Below are positions 38,518 to 50,549 of a DNA stretch of 64,000 nucleotides, piece by piece. The stretch comes from Lichenostomus cassidix (taxonomy: Eukaryota > Chordata > Aves > Passeriformes > Meliphagidae), in assembly GCA_008360975.2 (NCBI GenBank), contig CM039199.1, positions 1,752,530-1,816,529 of the forward strand, written 5' to 3'. The translations under genes were made by a program, and so were the position numbers. Each line of letters opens with the position of its first letter. The stretch's first letter is position 1. The notes under the pieces were generated by a model. That model had not been told where the DNA came from. It worked only from the letters and a program-made list of their open reading frames with translations, and made no database searches.

Positions 38518-38856
38518 TGACCTTCCAGTGCCTGAAGGCAGCACAGAAGAAAGATGGAGAGAGATGTTGTACAAGGGCCTGGAGGGACAGGACAAAGGGG
38601 AATGGCTTCAAGAGGACAGAGAGGGGTTTAGGTTGGATATTAGGAACAAATTGTTCCCTGGGAGGATGGGCAGGCCCTGGCACAGTCTGCCCAGAGAAGC
38701 TGTGGCTGCCCCTGGATCCCTGGCAGTGTCCAAGGCCAGGCTGGACAGGGCTTGGAGCAGCCTGGGACAGTGGAAGGTGGATGGACAGGGGGAGGGATGA
38801 AATGGTCTTTGGGGTCCCTTCCAACCCAACCCATTCCAAACCAAAGGATTCTGTTA
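38518..38856 (+). repeat. CR1 LINE 3' fragment (sense)
   Basis: About 340 bases from the ccttccagtgcctgaagg segment through the end of ORF2 and the 3' block to gtcccttccaacccaaccc and a weak tail. A 311-codon open frame crossing this repeat is a chance read-through and not a gene. Confidence 0.92.
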
Positions 38857-40534
38857 TCTCACCTAGGCAGAGATTTGTACCTTGTGCATATTTGCCATTA
38901 TTGGAGTCCTTGTGTCATCCTCCATGTCCTGTCCCTATGTCCCATGGCTGGAACTGTGCCTGTGCTGCTGCTGTGGCCACAACTGGTTTGTTCCTTCTCC
39001 CAAAGCCTGGCTGCTCCCTGGGATCCCTCAGCAGTGTCACCCCGGGGGTGACAGGCAGAAGACATTCCATGTCTCTGGCATGGAACATTGCCAGGCATCT
39101 CTGTGTGCTGCACATGCTCTGCTGGGCTTTAGGAGTGTTTTCCTGGGCTGTGTGTCAGTGCTTGGTCCTGGGGAGTGAGGGAGGTGGATCTCTGTTCTGG
39201 ATCCCAGGGCAGCAGGATTGCAGTGCTCCCTCCCTCCCTCGCTGCTCCTGGCCTGGACAGAGACACCCTACAGTGCAACGAGGGCAGGGTTTGTTCATTC
39301 CTCCTTGTCCTCTAGGGGTGAATATGGATTATCCATTGCAGCAGCTGCTTTGGGAAGGAAGAATGTTGGGATGAAGTAACCAAATCCTGTCAGGGGTTGC
39401 ACCACTTTGGTAGTAAATCCACTGAATAAACAAAGTGGAATATTTTAATACAAGTATTGTGCAGAACTCCTTGCATTTCCCCCTCCACACCCGTAGTGGT
39501 GATGCCAGAAACAACTGCAGAGCTCCCAGACACAACTGCAGCTGCTCCCAGTGCTGTTCAGTGTGAGCTGTATCTCCTGGTAAATCTGGAGGAACCACAC
39601 AAATCATTCCCTTGAAGGTTTCGGTTGCTTTGGCAGCTGAGTTGGCAGTGTTGAGATAAAAGGGCTGCCTGGAGCACCCCGTATTATCTGAGCATCCCTG
39701 GGAAATGCTTCCACTTGTTTCAGGGAATCTTAACAGCTCCTTGCCTTTGAACAAGAGCAATTCTTTTTTTCTTTGTGGTTTCTTTAGATAATTTCAAGCT
39801 CCAGTGTAACTGCTCCCATCCAATGCCTTCTGGGCAAAGGTGGTTATAAAATTGTGGTGGAGCACATTGGCTGTAGCTGTTAGAAAGGTTTGGCTTTGCA
39901 GCTCTGAATGGATCTGATCTGGGATGCAGCAGGATCCCAGAGAATGCTGCTGTTCTTCATCAGGAGTCTCTGGGCAGGGAGATGACAAACTCAATTACAG
40001 CAGCACAATTATTTGGGTTATTCAAGATGAGGAAAAACAGCCCTGAGCATCAGAGGGAGATCTCCAGGCCCCTGAGAGCAGCAGCAGCAGAGGAGGTTCA
40101 GCATTAGCACCTGTGAGATGGAGCTACTGGAAGAGTGAACTATCCATGAACATCTCCAGCCTCTAAATGCACTCGGATGGTTCAGGGGAATGACCTGTGG
40201 ACAGCTCAGTATATACTTGAGTTCAGTGCACTGAAAGTGCCCAGAGAGATGTAAATAATGAAAGGCTGGATAAAATCTTAGCTCCTGGGATAGAAAGCAG
40301 AGCTGTTGTTCACAGCAGCTGCTCAAGGCAAGCTCTGAGGAACAGGCTGTGCTCCTTGGGCTCCATCCCCCAAAAGCAGAGCTGGTTTGTGGGTGGTCAG
40401 GGGATGCTGACACTTGGGGAAGGGCACAGTGTGAGAACAGGCTGGAGGGACTGGGACTGCTTGGAGGAGATCAGAGGCCATCAGAGTTACCAGGATTAAT
40501 GCTGGAAATAACTGCTGAAGTAATCATGGAATGG

Positions 40535-40700
40535 GATGTCCAGAGAAGCTGTGGCTGCCCCTGGGTCCCTGGCAGTGTCCAAGGCCAGGCTGGACAGGGC
40601 TTGGAGCAGCCTGGGACAGTGGAAGGTGTCCCTGCCATGGCAGGGGTGGCACTGGATGGACTTTAAGGTCTCCAATCCAAACCATTTTGAAATTCTGTGA
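40535..40700 (+). repeat. CR1 LINE 3' fragment (sense)
   Basis: About 165 bases of the shared block, from 'cagagaagctgtggctgccc' to a gaaattctgtga tail. Confidence 0.92.
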
Positions 40701-42533
40701 TCTTCTCCCCATCAACAGCTCTGTGGCTCAGTCTTGTCTTTGCTGTGCTCTGTCTCTGTGGAACACCACAACAACCCTATTTCCAAGCACTTTCGTTTTT
40801 TTCCTGAGGTGTTTTTTGTGCAACAAAGACAGACTTTTGCTCGGTACTTTGCAGAACCATTTAATGTTGTTTGTTTTTAATCTGTTTTGTGATTAAAATA
40901 GATTAATGTTGTAGTAACATAAAAACCCTCAGGGGGTTTTGTTCTCTTTGTAAATATTCTCTAGGATCTCTTCTGTCTTCTAAACTGTGTATAGGGAGGG
41001 TGTTTAATGGGACCTGGGGAGAAGAGAGACGCATCTTAAACTTAATATAAGAATTTAATTTTTAATAAGTTTCATTTGGGGTTAGAGTCTTCATATTGGA
41101 GTGGAAATTAAAGTGTCTAAATGCTTTGTGTGTAAGCTGTTGGAAAATCTTTAAAGAGACATTCAGGGAAAATCTTTCCTGTTTTATTTGATCTTAAAAA
41201 TACAAAATTAGAGAAGCCAGTGCTTGATATCCTGCACTGATATTTAACCTGGTTTTGCAAACTTCCCATTGAGTTATCTTTAGCTGATACAGAGAGGGTT
41301 TGCTGTGCAGGGAGCGACATGGTGCCCATGATCCATGGGTGGATCTCTGTGCTGTCCATAGGGAGCTGAACAGGAATCAAATCCCTGCAGTGATTCTGGC
41401 TGGGTGGAGCAGCACAGAGGTGAACCAAGCTGGATGTGCCACTGTGGGTTTTACTGGGGTCAAGCAAAGTGCCTGTGGTTTCTCCAAGCTTGTGGATGAG
41501 AAAGGTGAAAAGAAGATTAGTTGCTTCATAAATGTGCTCTGGTCTCTGGCTGGCAGCAAAGGCTTTGCTGCTTTATGTCAAGCTTAGGGAGATTTTTACT
41601 TTCTGTTGAGTAAGAGCAGCTCTAATCCTGGCAGCCTGGAGGGGAGGTGGGAAGCTGGGCTGCAGGGAGCTCCTGGTGTGCTTTGGGCACTGCCAGCTCA
41701 GAGTCACATCTGGTGAAGGAAGTGTCACCTCTCCAGCCATCACCCTGGGGAGCACCTGCACGTCTGGCTGCCACTTCCCTGTGTGGAAGAGGTCATGGGT
41801 TGGGATGCTCCAGCTCTCCCTGTGTGGAGCTGGATGCCACAAGGGGTCCCAACCTGGCCAGTGTGGGCTGAACTCGTTACCCCTGGGCTCCTGTGGCTAA
41901 ATCACAAGTGGAGTTGATTGCCCTGCAGCTGATAACTTGCACAAGTGTGTCACGAGTCTCTCTAGAGCAGGGCATGCCCCTCACCAAATTCCAGCTGCAG
42001 CCACAGGGATGAGCAGCCTCCATCCCTGCTGCAGGCACATCCCTGGGTCTGGGGATTAGTTTAATACCTCAGCTTTATCTTGGCATTGTGGGCTGCTTTC
42101 TGTCTTCATGGGGAGGCATCACAGTGTCCTCAGGCTCTTTTGTAAGATTAAGGGCTTCCCGTGGCATCCTGACAAGGAGGAAATTTAAGGAACAAGAGTA
42201 TTTAACTTGGAGCTAATCTGCTCTTTGTGCAAGAGGGAGGATTACAGCAGTAAGTTCTCTGTGCCACGATGGCACTGGTGAACAAAACTGTGGAGAAGGA
42301 GCTCCAGCCTGATGGTGTGTGGAGCTGGGAGGAGGAAAGAGGCATTTTGAGTCCAGGAATGAGCTGTGACATGGCTGTTGATCTGTTCTGTCATTCAGGA
42401 AGAAGGGAGGGAAGGGATGGAATCGTGTTGGAAAGGAAGGGGCACCCACTGGGCTTTGTTGGAGTCACCTGTGAGTCCCCAGCCCTGAGCAGTGCCAGCA
42501 GAGTTCTCCCTCACAGGGAGCCACATTAAGGAT

Positions 42534-42832
42534 GGGGAGAGACTATTGACAAGGGATGGAGTGCCAGGACAGGGGGAATGGCTTCCCAGTGCCAGAGAGC
42601 AGGGCTAGATGGGATACTGGGAAAGAATTGTTCCCTGTGAGGGTGGGCAGGCCCTGGCACAGAGTGCCCAGAGAAGCTGTGGCTGCCCCTGGATCCCTGG
42701 CAGTGTCCAAGGCCAGGCTGGACAGGGCTTGGAGCAGCCTGGGACAGTGGAAGGTGTCCCTGCCATGGCAAGGGATGGAAAAAGATGAGCTTTAAGGACC
42801 CTTCCAACCCAACCCACTCTGGGATTCTGTGA
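42534..42832 (+). repeat. CR1 LINE 3' fragment (sense)
   Basis: About 300 bases covering the gacaagggatggagtgccagg segment, the ORF2 end and the complete 3' block with a ctgggattctgtga tail. It is very similar to the copies at 28535, 45253 and 50255. Confidence 0.94.
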
Positions 42833-43318
42833 TCTCCTGTACTTATTTCCTGGACCACAGAGTTTTGTGTCTCCTAAAATCTTCTGTTTCTCTCTAAACT
42901 CACTTTGTATCTAGAATTCATTTTTCAGCCTTGCTTGAAGAAGAGTAACTTAGAGAAAACACTTCATGTATTCATTGTGCCACCACCTCACCCCTCCCGA
43001 GGATGAGTTGTTAAAAGTTTTCAACAGTTTCCAGTAAAACTGGTGGTAGTTGGTAAATGTGAAACAGGATTTTTTTTTTCCCCCTTCTAGTAAGAAACAA
43101 ACTTTAGGAAGCTTGAAGTGAGTGCTGGAGAGCTTCCAGCACAAATGTCAGGCTTGGCATCTCCCGGGAGCAGGAGGGTGAGGAGCAAATGTGGGTTCCA
43201 ACCTGCAGCCAGAACTATTTCCATGTGCTGCCCTCCCTCCTTCCATCAGAATCCATTTGGCAGCCTTGCTGTGATGATAATTAAAATAAACCCTCCCCAC
43301 AGGGCCAATGGCCACAGC

Positions 43319-43337
43319 TGTGTGTGTGTGTGTGTGT
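43319..43337. repeat. (TG)n microsatellite
   Basis: Nineteen-base uninterrupted TG run, with further imperfect TG-rich sequence up to about 43392. Confidence 0.92.
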
Positions 43338-43458
43338 ACCTGTGCACAGGTGTGCAGGGATGTGCACACATGTGTTTGGGATAAATGTGTGTCTCACACT
43401 GGGCTGATGTGTTGAATGGAGCTCACAATAGTTTCTTTCTAAGTGTTAATGGGCCCTC

Positions 43459-43546
43459 TTGATTTTCTGTGTGTTTTCTGTGTATTTACATTGATTTTCT
43501 GTGTATTTTCTGTGTGTTTGTATTGATTTTCTGTGTATTTTCTTTG
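43459..43546. repeat. Minisatellite, 32-bp unit, about 2.75 copies
   Basis: Units start at 43459, 43491 and 43523 with the shared ttgattttctgtgt. Each unit itself contains two tttctgtgtrttt half-units. The open frame across it (repeated Phe/Cys/Ile/Val) simply reflects the repeat. Confidence 0.9.
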
Positions 43547-45252
43547 TTGCACTGGAGATCACTACAGTTTCAGCCTTCTGCATGTTATGAAAGGATTATA
43601 GATGATTTTATGTATCAGTGGTTGTCAGGGCCTCATGGCAAACCCAGGTACATGAGCTCAGGACATAATTATTGAATTCTCACAGCTGTCAGCTTCCCTG
43701 GAAAGGGAAAAAACCCAGCGAGGTCCTTCTCAAACATCTCAAACACAACAGGGAGTAGCGCAAGGAAATAAATCATTTTATCTTACATTTACTTACTCAA
43801 ATGCTTTCTTGGAACCACAGTGAGGAGTGCTGGCATTCTGCCAAGCTTGAATTTGACCTTTTTTTTTTTTTTTTAATCCTTATTATTATTCTCATGAAAC
43901 GAATACAGAGAGGCCTTAAGCAAGAGCTGATTCTTGTTTTACATCAGCCCCTGCCCTGAAAAGCTCATCATCTAAATCCTTGGAAAAGGGAACAGGGCCA
44001 AGCACTGACCTAACTGCGTCTTGAGGGAGCTGGAGCAGAACTTTAATCTTCTAGTCTAGTGCACTGTCCCTGAATCACGGTGATTTTCCATAGTTCACAT
44101 CATTTTCTCTGTATATTTGAAGATCTTGCAAGATGAGTTTGCCCAATCCATCCTCGAGGGTTATTGCTAAAAGCTCCTCGTAGCCTTGCAAGAAGGATGT
44201 GCTTGGGCATATCTATTACCTATTAAACCTGGCAAAATAATGGAGCTTTCCCATGTCATAACAAATCACACCCGGGCTAAAATAGCTGCAAACATTCTCG
44301 AAGACTTAATGAGCTCTTGCTGGTTCACAGTGGTCCAAACAAGTTGTTATTGTGGCTGTTAGAGAGTGCAGAATTATATTATCGAAACAGTCTCATAAAA
44401 AGACAAGATGGGGTGTCAGGGAAGCCAATCCCACGCTGCAGGGAGGTGTGTGGGGCCCACAAAAGCAGGTTTTTTTCCATGGTAATGCAGTTTATAGATG
44501 TGTAATCTTCTGTAATTCTGGTGTGATTAAATAGAAGCAGTAGCAGAAGGTGTCTTTCTTCCTAAAGTCCCTTCAAGCTGTAAGAGAGGACAGAATAGAG
44601 GAAAATATTTCATATTTCCATTATGCATAAAGCAGCCCTGGATCCCAAAATGAAGCAAAAGACGGAATTTGGGGAGTTAAAGTCCACTTTGACTTTCAAG
44701 AGCTTCTCTCAAACAAGCTTCCACACACCAGCATAAAAAATGTCAGTGTGAAATATCTGAAGGAGAGCAAATTGAACAATCTGTGCCTTCATCTGGAGTC
44801 TCATGCCTGCAAGGGTGTGCAAAAGTCAATAACTGGAATTGGAGGTTATTGACTATTTCACTGGGATGCTGTTGGAACATCATATGTGCTTGATTTGGTC
44901 TTCAAGCACCCGGTAAACGTTGGGGTTTAGTTTTACCTCCCCTTGTGAAAAGAATCGAAAATACTATAAAACTGAAAGTGTCTGGAGTTTTTTCCCAATT
45001 CTAAAGTATTTTTCTTAAACTTACATAAATGTTATTTGTATAGGTTCCCCTCACTCCAAGATGGAGATTTCATGCCACAGGTGGGGGTTATACATAATTT
45101 ATAAGGAATTGAACTTTCTGTTGGACACTGCAACCTGCAGCCCCATGGATTTTAGGATGTTTGGATCAGACCTGTCTCCTCCTGCCTCTGCTCCTTGGAA
45201 ACCAAAACAGTTATGGAAATGGCCTTCTTTGCTGCTTTAAAGTTGAATGAGA

Positions 45253-45488
45253 GTACATTTAGATGGGATATTGGGAAGGAATTGTTCCCTGAGAGGGTGG
45301 GCAGGCCCTGGCACAGGGTGCCCAGAGAAGCTGTGGCTGCCCCTGGATCCCTGGCAGTGTCCAAGACCAGGTTGGACACTGGGGATTGGAGCAGCCTGGG
45401 ATAGTGGAAGGTGTCCCTGCCATGGCAGAGGTGGCACTGGATGGGATTTAAGGTCTGTTCCAACCCAAACGATTCTGTGAATCTGTGA
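45253..45488 (+). repeat. CR1 LINE 3' fragment (sense)
   Basis: About 235 bases: atttagatgggatattggg, the shared block, and a gattctgtgaatctgtga tail. The 3' tail shows two ATCTGTGA-like units. Confidence 0.93.
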
Positions 45489-46003
45489 CCCAAAGTGCTG
45501 TAACCCTGAGCTGAGCACTGGGAGAGGAATGGGAGAACAGCAACCAACTGCCTCTGCCCCAGCTCTGCAAACTCCCCCACTGTGACCCTGGTGAGCCCTG
45601 GGAGCTCAGCACATGCTGCAGTGGGGATCCCTTGGAGGGATGCCTTCCCTGATAAAAGGCCTTGGAGAGGATCAACAGAGCAGGGAAAATAAAATAAAAT
45701 GTGAGTTCAGCTGTCGAGGTAAAAAAATGAAAATTGAGCTATAAAACTCCCTTTCTCAACAGCTCACCTGTGCTAGGTGGGGGAGGTTGGGATATTGCAT
45801 TCCAGGCCAGCCCTGCAGAGCACCAAGCTGTGGAATGGGGCTGTGGAATGGGGGTTTTCCTTCTTCCCTTCACACCAATTATCCAGATGAAGTGGGAATT
45901 CCTAGTGTGCAGTTTTGCAGCATTCAGGCTGTTCATTCCATGGAGCACAGGCTCTGCTGGCACTTGGCAGAGCTGTGAGAAGCTGAGCATCTCTGTGCCC
46001 AGC

Positions 46004-46378
46004 AAAGGCTGAGGGAGCTGGGGCTGTTCAGCCTCCAGCTGAGAGGAACCTCAGCCCTGGCTGTCCCTGGCTGCAGGCAGCTCAGAGCAGGGCCAGGCTC
46101 TGCTCCCTGGGCCAGCAGTGACACCAGAGGGACAGGCAGGGACTGAGCCCAGGGAGTTCCCTGGACAGGAGGCAGAACTTCTTCCCTGGGCAGGACTGAG
46201 CCCTGAGCAGAGAGCAGGGAGGGGCTGCAGTGTCCCTGAGCAGGGATATTGCAGAGCCACATGGACACAATGCTGTGCCCTGGGCTCTGGGATGGCCCTG
46301 CCTGGGCAGGGAGCTGGGACCTGGTGACCCCTCTGTGGTCCCTTTCCAACCTGCCCCACTCTGGGATTCTGGGATACA
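46004..46378 (+). repeat. CR1-like LINE fragment (sense), diverged subfamily
   Basis: Starts with aggctgagggagctggggc and tgttcagcct, which is the classic CR1 ORF2 end region, and finishes with cctttccaacctgcc and ctgggattctggga. The middle is GC-rich and diverged from the other copies, which points to another CR1 subfamily. Confidence 0.78.
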
Positions 46379-47102
46379 GCTGTCACAATGTGCAGTCCTG
46401 ACCTGGGGAGGGTGGTCACCAACCCCCCAGCTGCAGGACACCCAGGTGACCCAGCCTGGCTGCCTGGGGCTGCAGCAGGGAGGTTCGATGTCACCTTTGA
46501 TGAGCTGACAGAAGATCCCGAGCAGCTCCATCCCGGAGCACACAGCCCTGGCAGCACTGCAGCAGCAGCTGGTGCCTGGGAGCCCAGGTGTCTGTGTCAC
46601 ATTAATCCCCAAATCAAATAATCAGCTGCTGCTTAATCAGGAGTTGACTCTCTTCACATCCAGTTAAATATGTGCATAACTTGAGGGAGGCTCTGGCACT
46701 GAGTCTTTGGTGGTGGTTTAGGACCTGCAGCCTTTTAGGTGCTGCTGCTCAGGGTGAGGGACAGGGGCAGTTTTCCAAGCATTTCTTCCAGCAGCAGGAC
46801 TGCTAGAAGCAGCTTTGCCAGCTCAGGCAAAGGGTGCTTTTAGAAAAAGGGAAATGAAGAGGGAAGAGGTTACTTCGAATTCCAAGTGCTTCTCCAGAGC
46901 AGTTTATAAAACAGCCTCACATCAGGGAAGGGCAGAGCCAAGGGTGGGGGCCTCAAGCACTGCTCCACAGCACTGCTGTTCAACAGGTTTTTCTAATTTT
47001 CTGTGTAAAAGAAATTTTATTTAGTTAACTTGAATTATTCTGGCAAATTTGTAGTGTGGGAATAAGGAGATGGGTTCTCATCTCCCTGCCTATAACAAGG
47101 AA

Positions 47103-47322
47103 GATTCAGGTTGGATATTAGGAAGAGATTTCTTCACTGAAAGAGTGGTTAAACACTGGCACAGGCTGCCCAGGGCAGTGGCGGAGTCACCATCCCTGGA
47201 GGGATTCAAAAACTGAGAGGATGTAGCACTTTGTGGTGTGGTTTATTGGGCATGGGGGTCAAAGGTTGGACTTGATGATCTCTGGAGGCCTTTTCCAAAT
47301 GTAATGGTTCTGTGATTCTATA
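47103..47322 (+). repeat. CR1 LINE 3' fragment (sense), other subfamily
   Basis: Begins ggttggatattaggaagag, contains gagtggttaaacactggc and ggctgcccagggcagtgg, and ends with ggacttgatgatctctgg and a ggttctgtgattctata tail. Confidence 0.92.
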
Positions 47323-49199
47323 AAAGAAAGGAAATTGTAAGTTGAGTTGTAGAGCTCCCTGGTGGAAAGTAATGTTAAGGTAAAGAGCTTAGGAGGGTTC
47401 AGAGGATTATTAGATGTTTACAGAAATAATAAAAAAGTTATCACAGTTCTGCCAGGTGGGATATCAGTTTGCCAGAGGAAGAAGCCATCAAGGTTCATTA
47501 TATCAAGCAGCCTCTTGGTGGGAGGGCTTGGAGAGGTTTCCTTGTGTGTGGGTTGTGGCTGAGGGAGGAGCTCCATCATCCCACTGCATCTGCAGCTGGG
47601 GGGAATCCAAAGTAAATCCCATATGGAATGGACCACTGATGTTCTGCACCACTTGTGAGCCCTGGTTTCTGATTTCTGCTAAAACGTGGTGGGTTTTGCT
47701 GTACTGACACTCACATGGGTGCCTTCTGCGGAGAAAGCATGAAGCTGTGTTTGTGTATTGGGAGGAAACACTGGTGGTTGCTGGTACAAACTGTTTCTCT
47801 GTATAAAGGCCCTGTGCTCTCAGTGCTGGGGCACAGCTGCTGCCAGCGTGGGGCTGCCTGGGGTGAGCACCCCAATTCCTTCCTGGGGCTGTGGGGCTCT
47901 GGAGCTGTGCAGGGATGAGCCACACACCCTGAATATCCCAACTGACAGCTGAGCAAACTTCAGAGCTCACAATTGAGGCTGATGATATTGGCTGTGAGGA
48001 TTAGCACAGCAGGTAGCCGTGCTGGCACAGGGCAAGGTTTGGGCTCAGCGATAAGTACACATTCTTTTATTATTGCAGCTAATGGGAATCTGCCAGGCTT
48101 TGAGGCACAGAAAGGCTCACTGGCCACCTGTGAGCTAATCGCAAAGATTTGCCTCATTCTGTATTTCAGCTCACTTGGAGCCCGTAATCTAATTTCCAAA
48201 CAGAGATGAGAAGAGTGAACAATTCATTTTCTACTTTACATGGCTGTGCTGGTAAACTTTTAATCCTTTTAGAATTGCAGTTCCTTGTCACATGGAGACA
48301 ACACCACACAGTCCTGAGCATGAGGCTGGAGGCTTTGAGTGCACCATTGCTGGATAATAATTAGCCTCAGCAGCAAGGCACAGCATGAATCAAAATTAAA
48401 GTGAAGAGCACAGGACATGTTTCAAATGCTATTATGAATCATACACAGGCTAATGATTCCAGTTTGGGTAGAAAGTCCCTGTGTTTGGGGCTGTCCTCAG
48501 CCTCGGTTGTCGTGCCCCGATGTTGGTGTCCTCTCTGCTTGTGGGACACTGTTGTGCCAGTCCTGTGTCCTGCCAGCTCATTAACCACATCCCAGGGACA
48601 GTGTGGGGCAGATCTGACTTTAATCTGGTCTTCACTGCTTGTCATTTATTTTGGATATTCAGATTTTTGAGCGGGTTTTTTTTTTGAGACTGAACTGAGC
48701 TGGAGATGCTGTGTCTGCTATGAGCTCAGTGTTCATTCCTGCTGGTGTGTTTAGGATATGCTCAGCTTCTCAGGCAACTTCTCTGTCATAACCAAAACAC
48801 CCTAAACCTGCTGCTCTGCTCTGTTTTCCCTATGGACAGGTCAGTTGGTGTGTCCTGAAGATGGACACTACTCATGGTGATGTGCAAAGGCACTTTTCCA
48901 GTGTCTGTTTAGTGATCTGTTAGGGCAAGGCACAGATTATCCACAGCTCTGCGAAGGAACACTTCAGTTGCAGCTTCCCTGAAGACAACATCTGCCTCAG
49001 TAGGGGAGAGGTGCCTCACAAGTGCCTTCACACTGACTTTGTACGTGTGCTTGAATTTTGCTTTCAGGTGCCAAGAAATTCAGACAATTTGCAAAGAGCT
49101 GGGTGTTACTGGGCACATATAATTACCACATTTAATGTGACACTAAGTTGACCAGAAACAATGAAATCTCATTTCTGCATTCGTTGCTACAACCCAGAC

Positions 49200-49404
49200 C
49201 AGAAGAATTCTTCCTGGACAGCAGGAGCAGATGGTTGGATAAGCCCTGGTACAGCTGCCCAGGGCAGTGGTGGAGTCACCACCCCTGGAGGGAGTTATAA
49301 GACATGGAGATCTGGCATGTGGGGACACGGGTTAGTGGTGGCCTTGGCAGTGTTGGGCTCGATGATCCTGGAGAACTCTTCAACCCTAATGATTCTGTGA
49401 TTCC
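49200..49404 (+). repeat. CR1 LINE 3' fragment (sense), other subfamily
   Basis: Carries gctgcccagggcagtggtgg, agtcaccacccctggaggg, gggctcgatgatcctgg and a gattctgtgattcc tail. Same subfamily type as 47103. Confidence 0.88.
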
Positions 49405-50254
49405 CTAATATCCATTTTTTTCCCCTGCAGCATTGGAAACACGTGGAAAATGGTGCCAGGCATGAGAATAGTGTAAAGTGACCCTGGTGGGTGAAGTTGG
49501 GATGTGGAAGCTCAGTAAAGTTTCTTTGTAGACACCAATGAGCTGAAATAGCTGTAATTAAAAATGGGAATTCTCATGGTCATGCTGTGCTTCATCTTGG
49601 TGTTAGCAAGGGTTTTTAAGTTCTCTGCTTATATTGGCATCATGCCTTTAAAATCAGAAATTCTTTGGCTCTAAAGAACAAATCCACAACGGAGCCAAGG
49701 CTGTGTGGCTGGTGAGCTGGGGGTGTGACACCTCTCAGGGGAATAGATGTGTCATTTTGCTGTATAAACATATCACACTCATCTCTTTGGTCCTTGCTAT
49801 ATTAAACTGAGCTGTCAGGTTAAATTCGATCAGTGTTCATAGGGTTATACTTTTCAAGCTGCTTTTGAAAGCTGGTTTTGTTCAAGCTCATTCAAGTAAT
49901 CCTGTCACACACAAGTGGGATGAGCAGATGTCATGGGCATTTGAGGGAATATTGTGGATATTTAGCCAAGGCAAATCAATAGTAAGGAAGGGAGGGCAAT
50001 GGATAAACTCAAATATTTTCCTCCTCTTGTCCTGTGATGGGGTTAACCTTGTGCTGAGGTGATGAGCCTGTTGATAATTGGAAAAAATTACCAAGCCTTG
50101 CTGTGTTTTCCATTTTTAATTGATTATTGTCTTGTAATGTCACCTCATTTCCTCTGGGCAGGTTTGAAATGCTCTCCCACCCTTCTGCTCTGCCCACTGT
50201 GGGATCACAGGGTGTTTCTGCAGCAGCCAGAAGAGGAGAGGGGAAGGCAGAGAG

Positions 50255-50549
50255 GGGCTTTGGACAAGGGATGGAGGGACAGGACACAGGGAATGGCTTC
50301 CCACTGCCAGAGGGCAGGGAGAGATGGGATATTGGGGAGAAATCCTTCCCTGTGAGGTCGGGAAGAGGCTGGGATGGAATTCCCAAAGAAGCTGTGGCTG
50401 CGTCTGAATCCCTGGCAGTGTCCAAGGCCAGGCTGGACAGGGCTTGGAGCAGCCTGGGACAGTGGAAGGTGTCCCTGCCATGGCAGGGGTGGCACTGGAT
50501 GAGTTTTCAGGTCCCTTCCAACTCAAACCAGTCTGGGATTCTATAACTC
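50255..50549 (+). repeat. CR1 LINE 3' fragment (sense)
   Basis: About 295 bases with the ORF2 end and the complete 3' block, ending gtctgggattctataac. Very similar to the copies at 30030 and 42534. Confidence 0.93.

Noticed and set aside
38439..39374. 311-codon frame on the + strand
   Set aside because: It starts in unique sequence and runs through a CR1 3' fragment (38518-38856); the repeat part is shared with non-coding copies elsewhere. Chance read-through.
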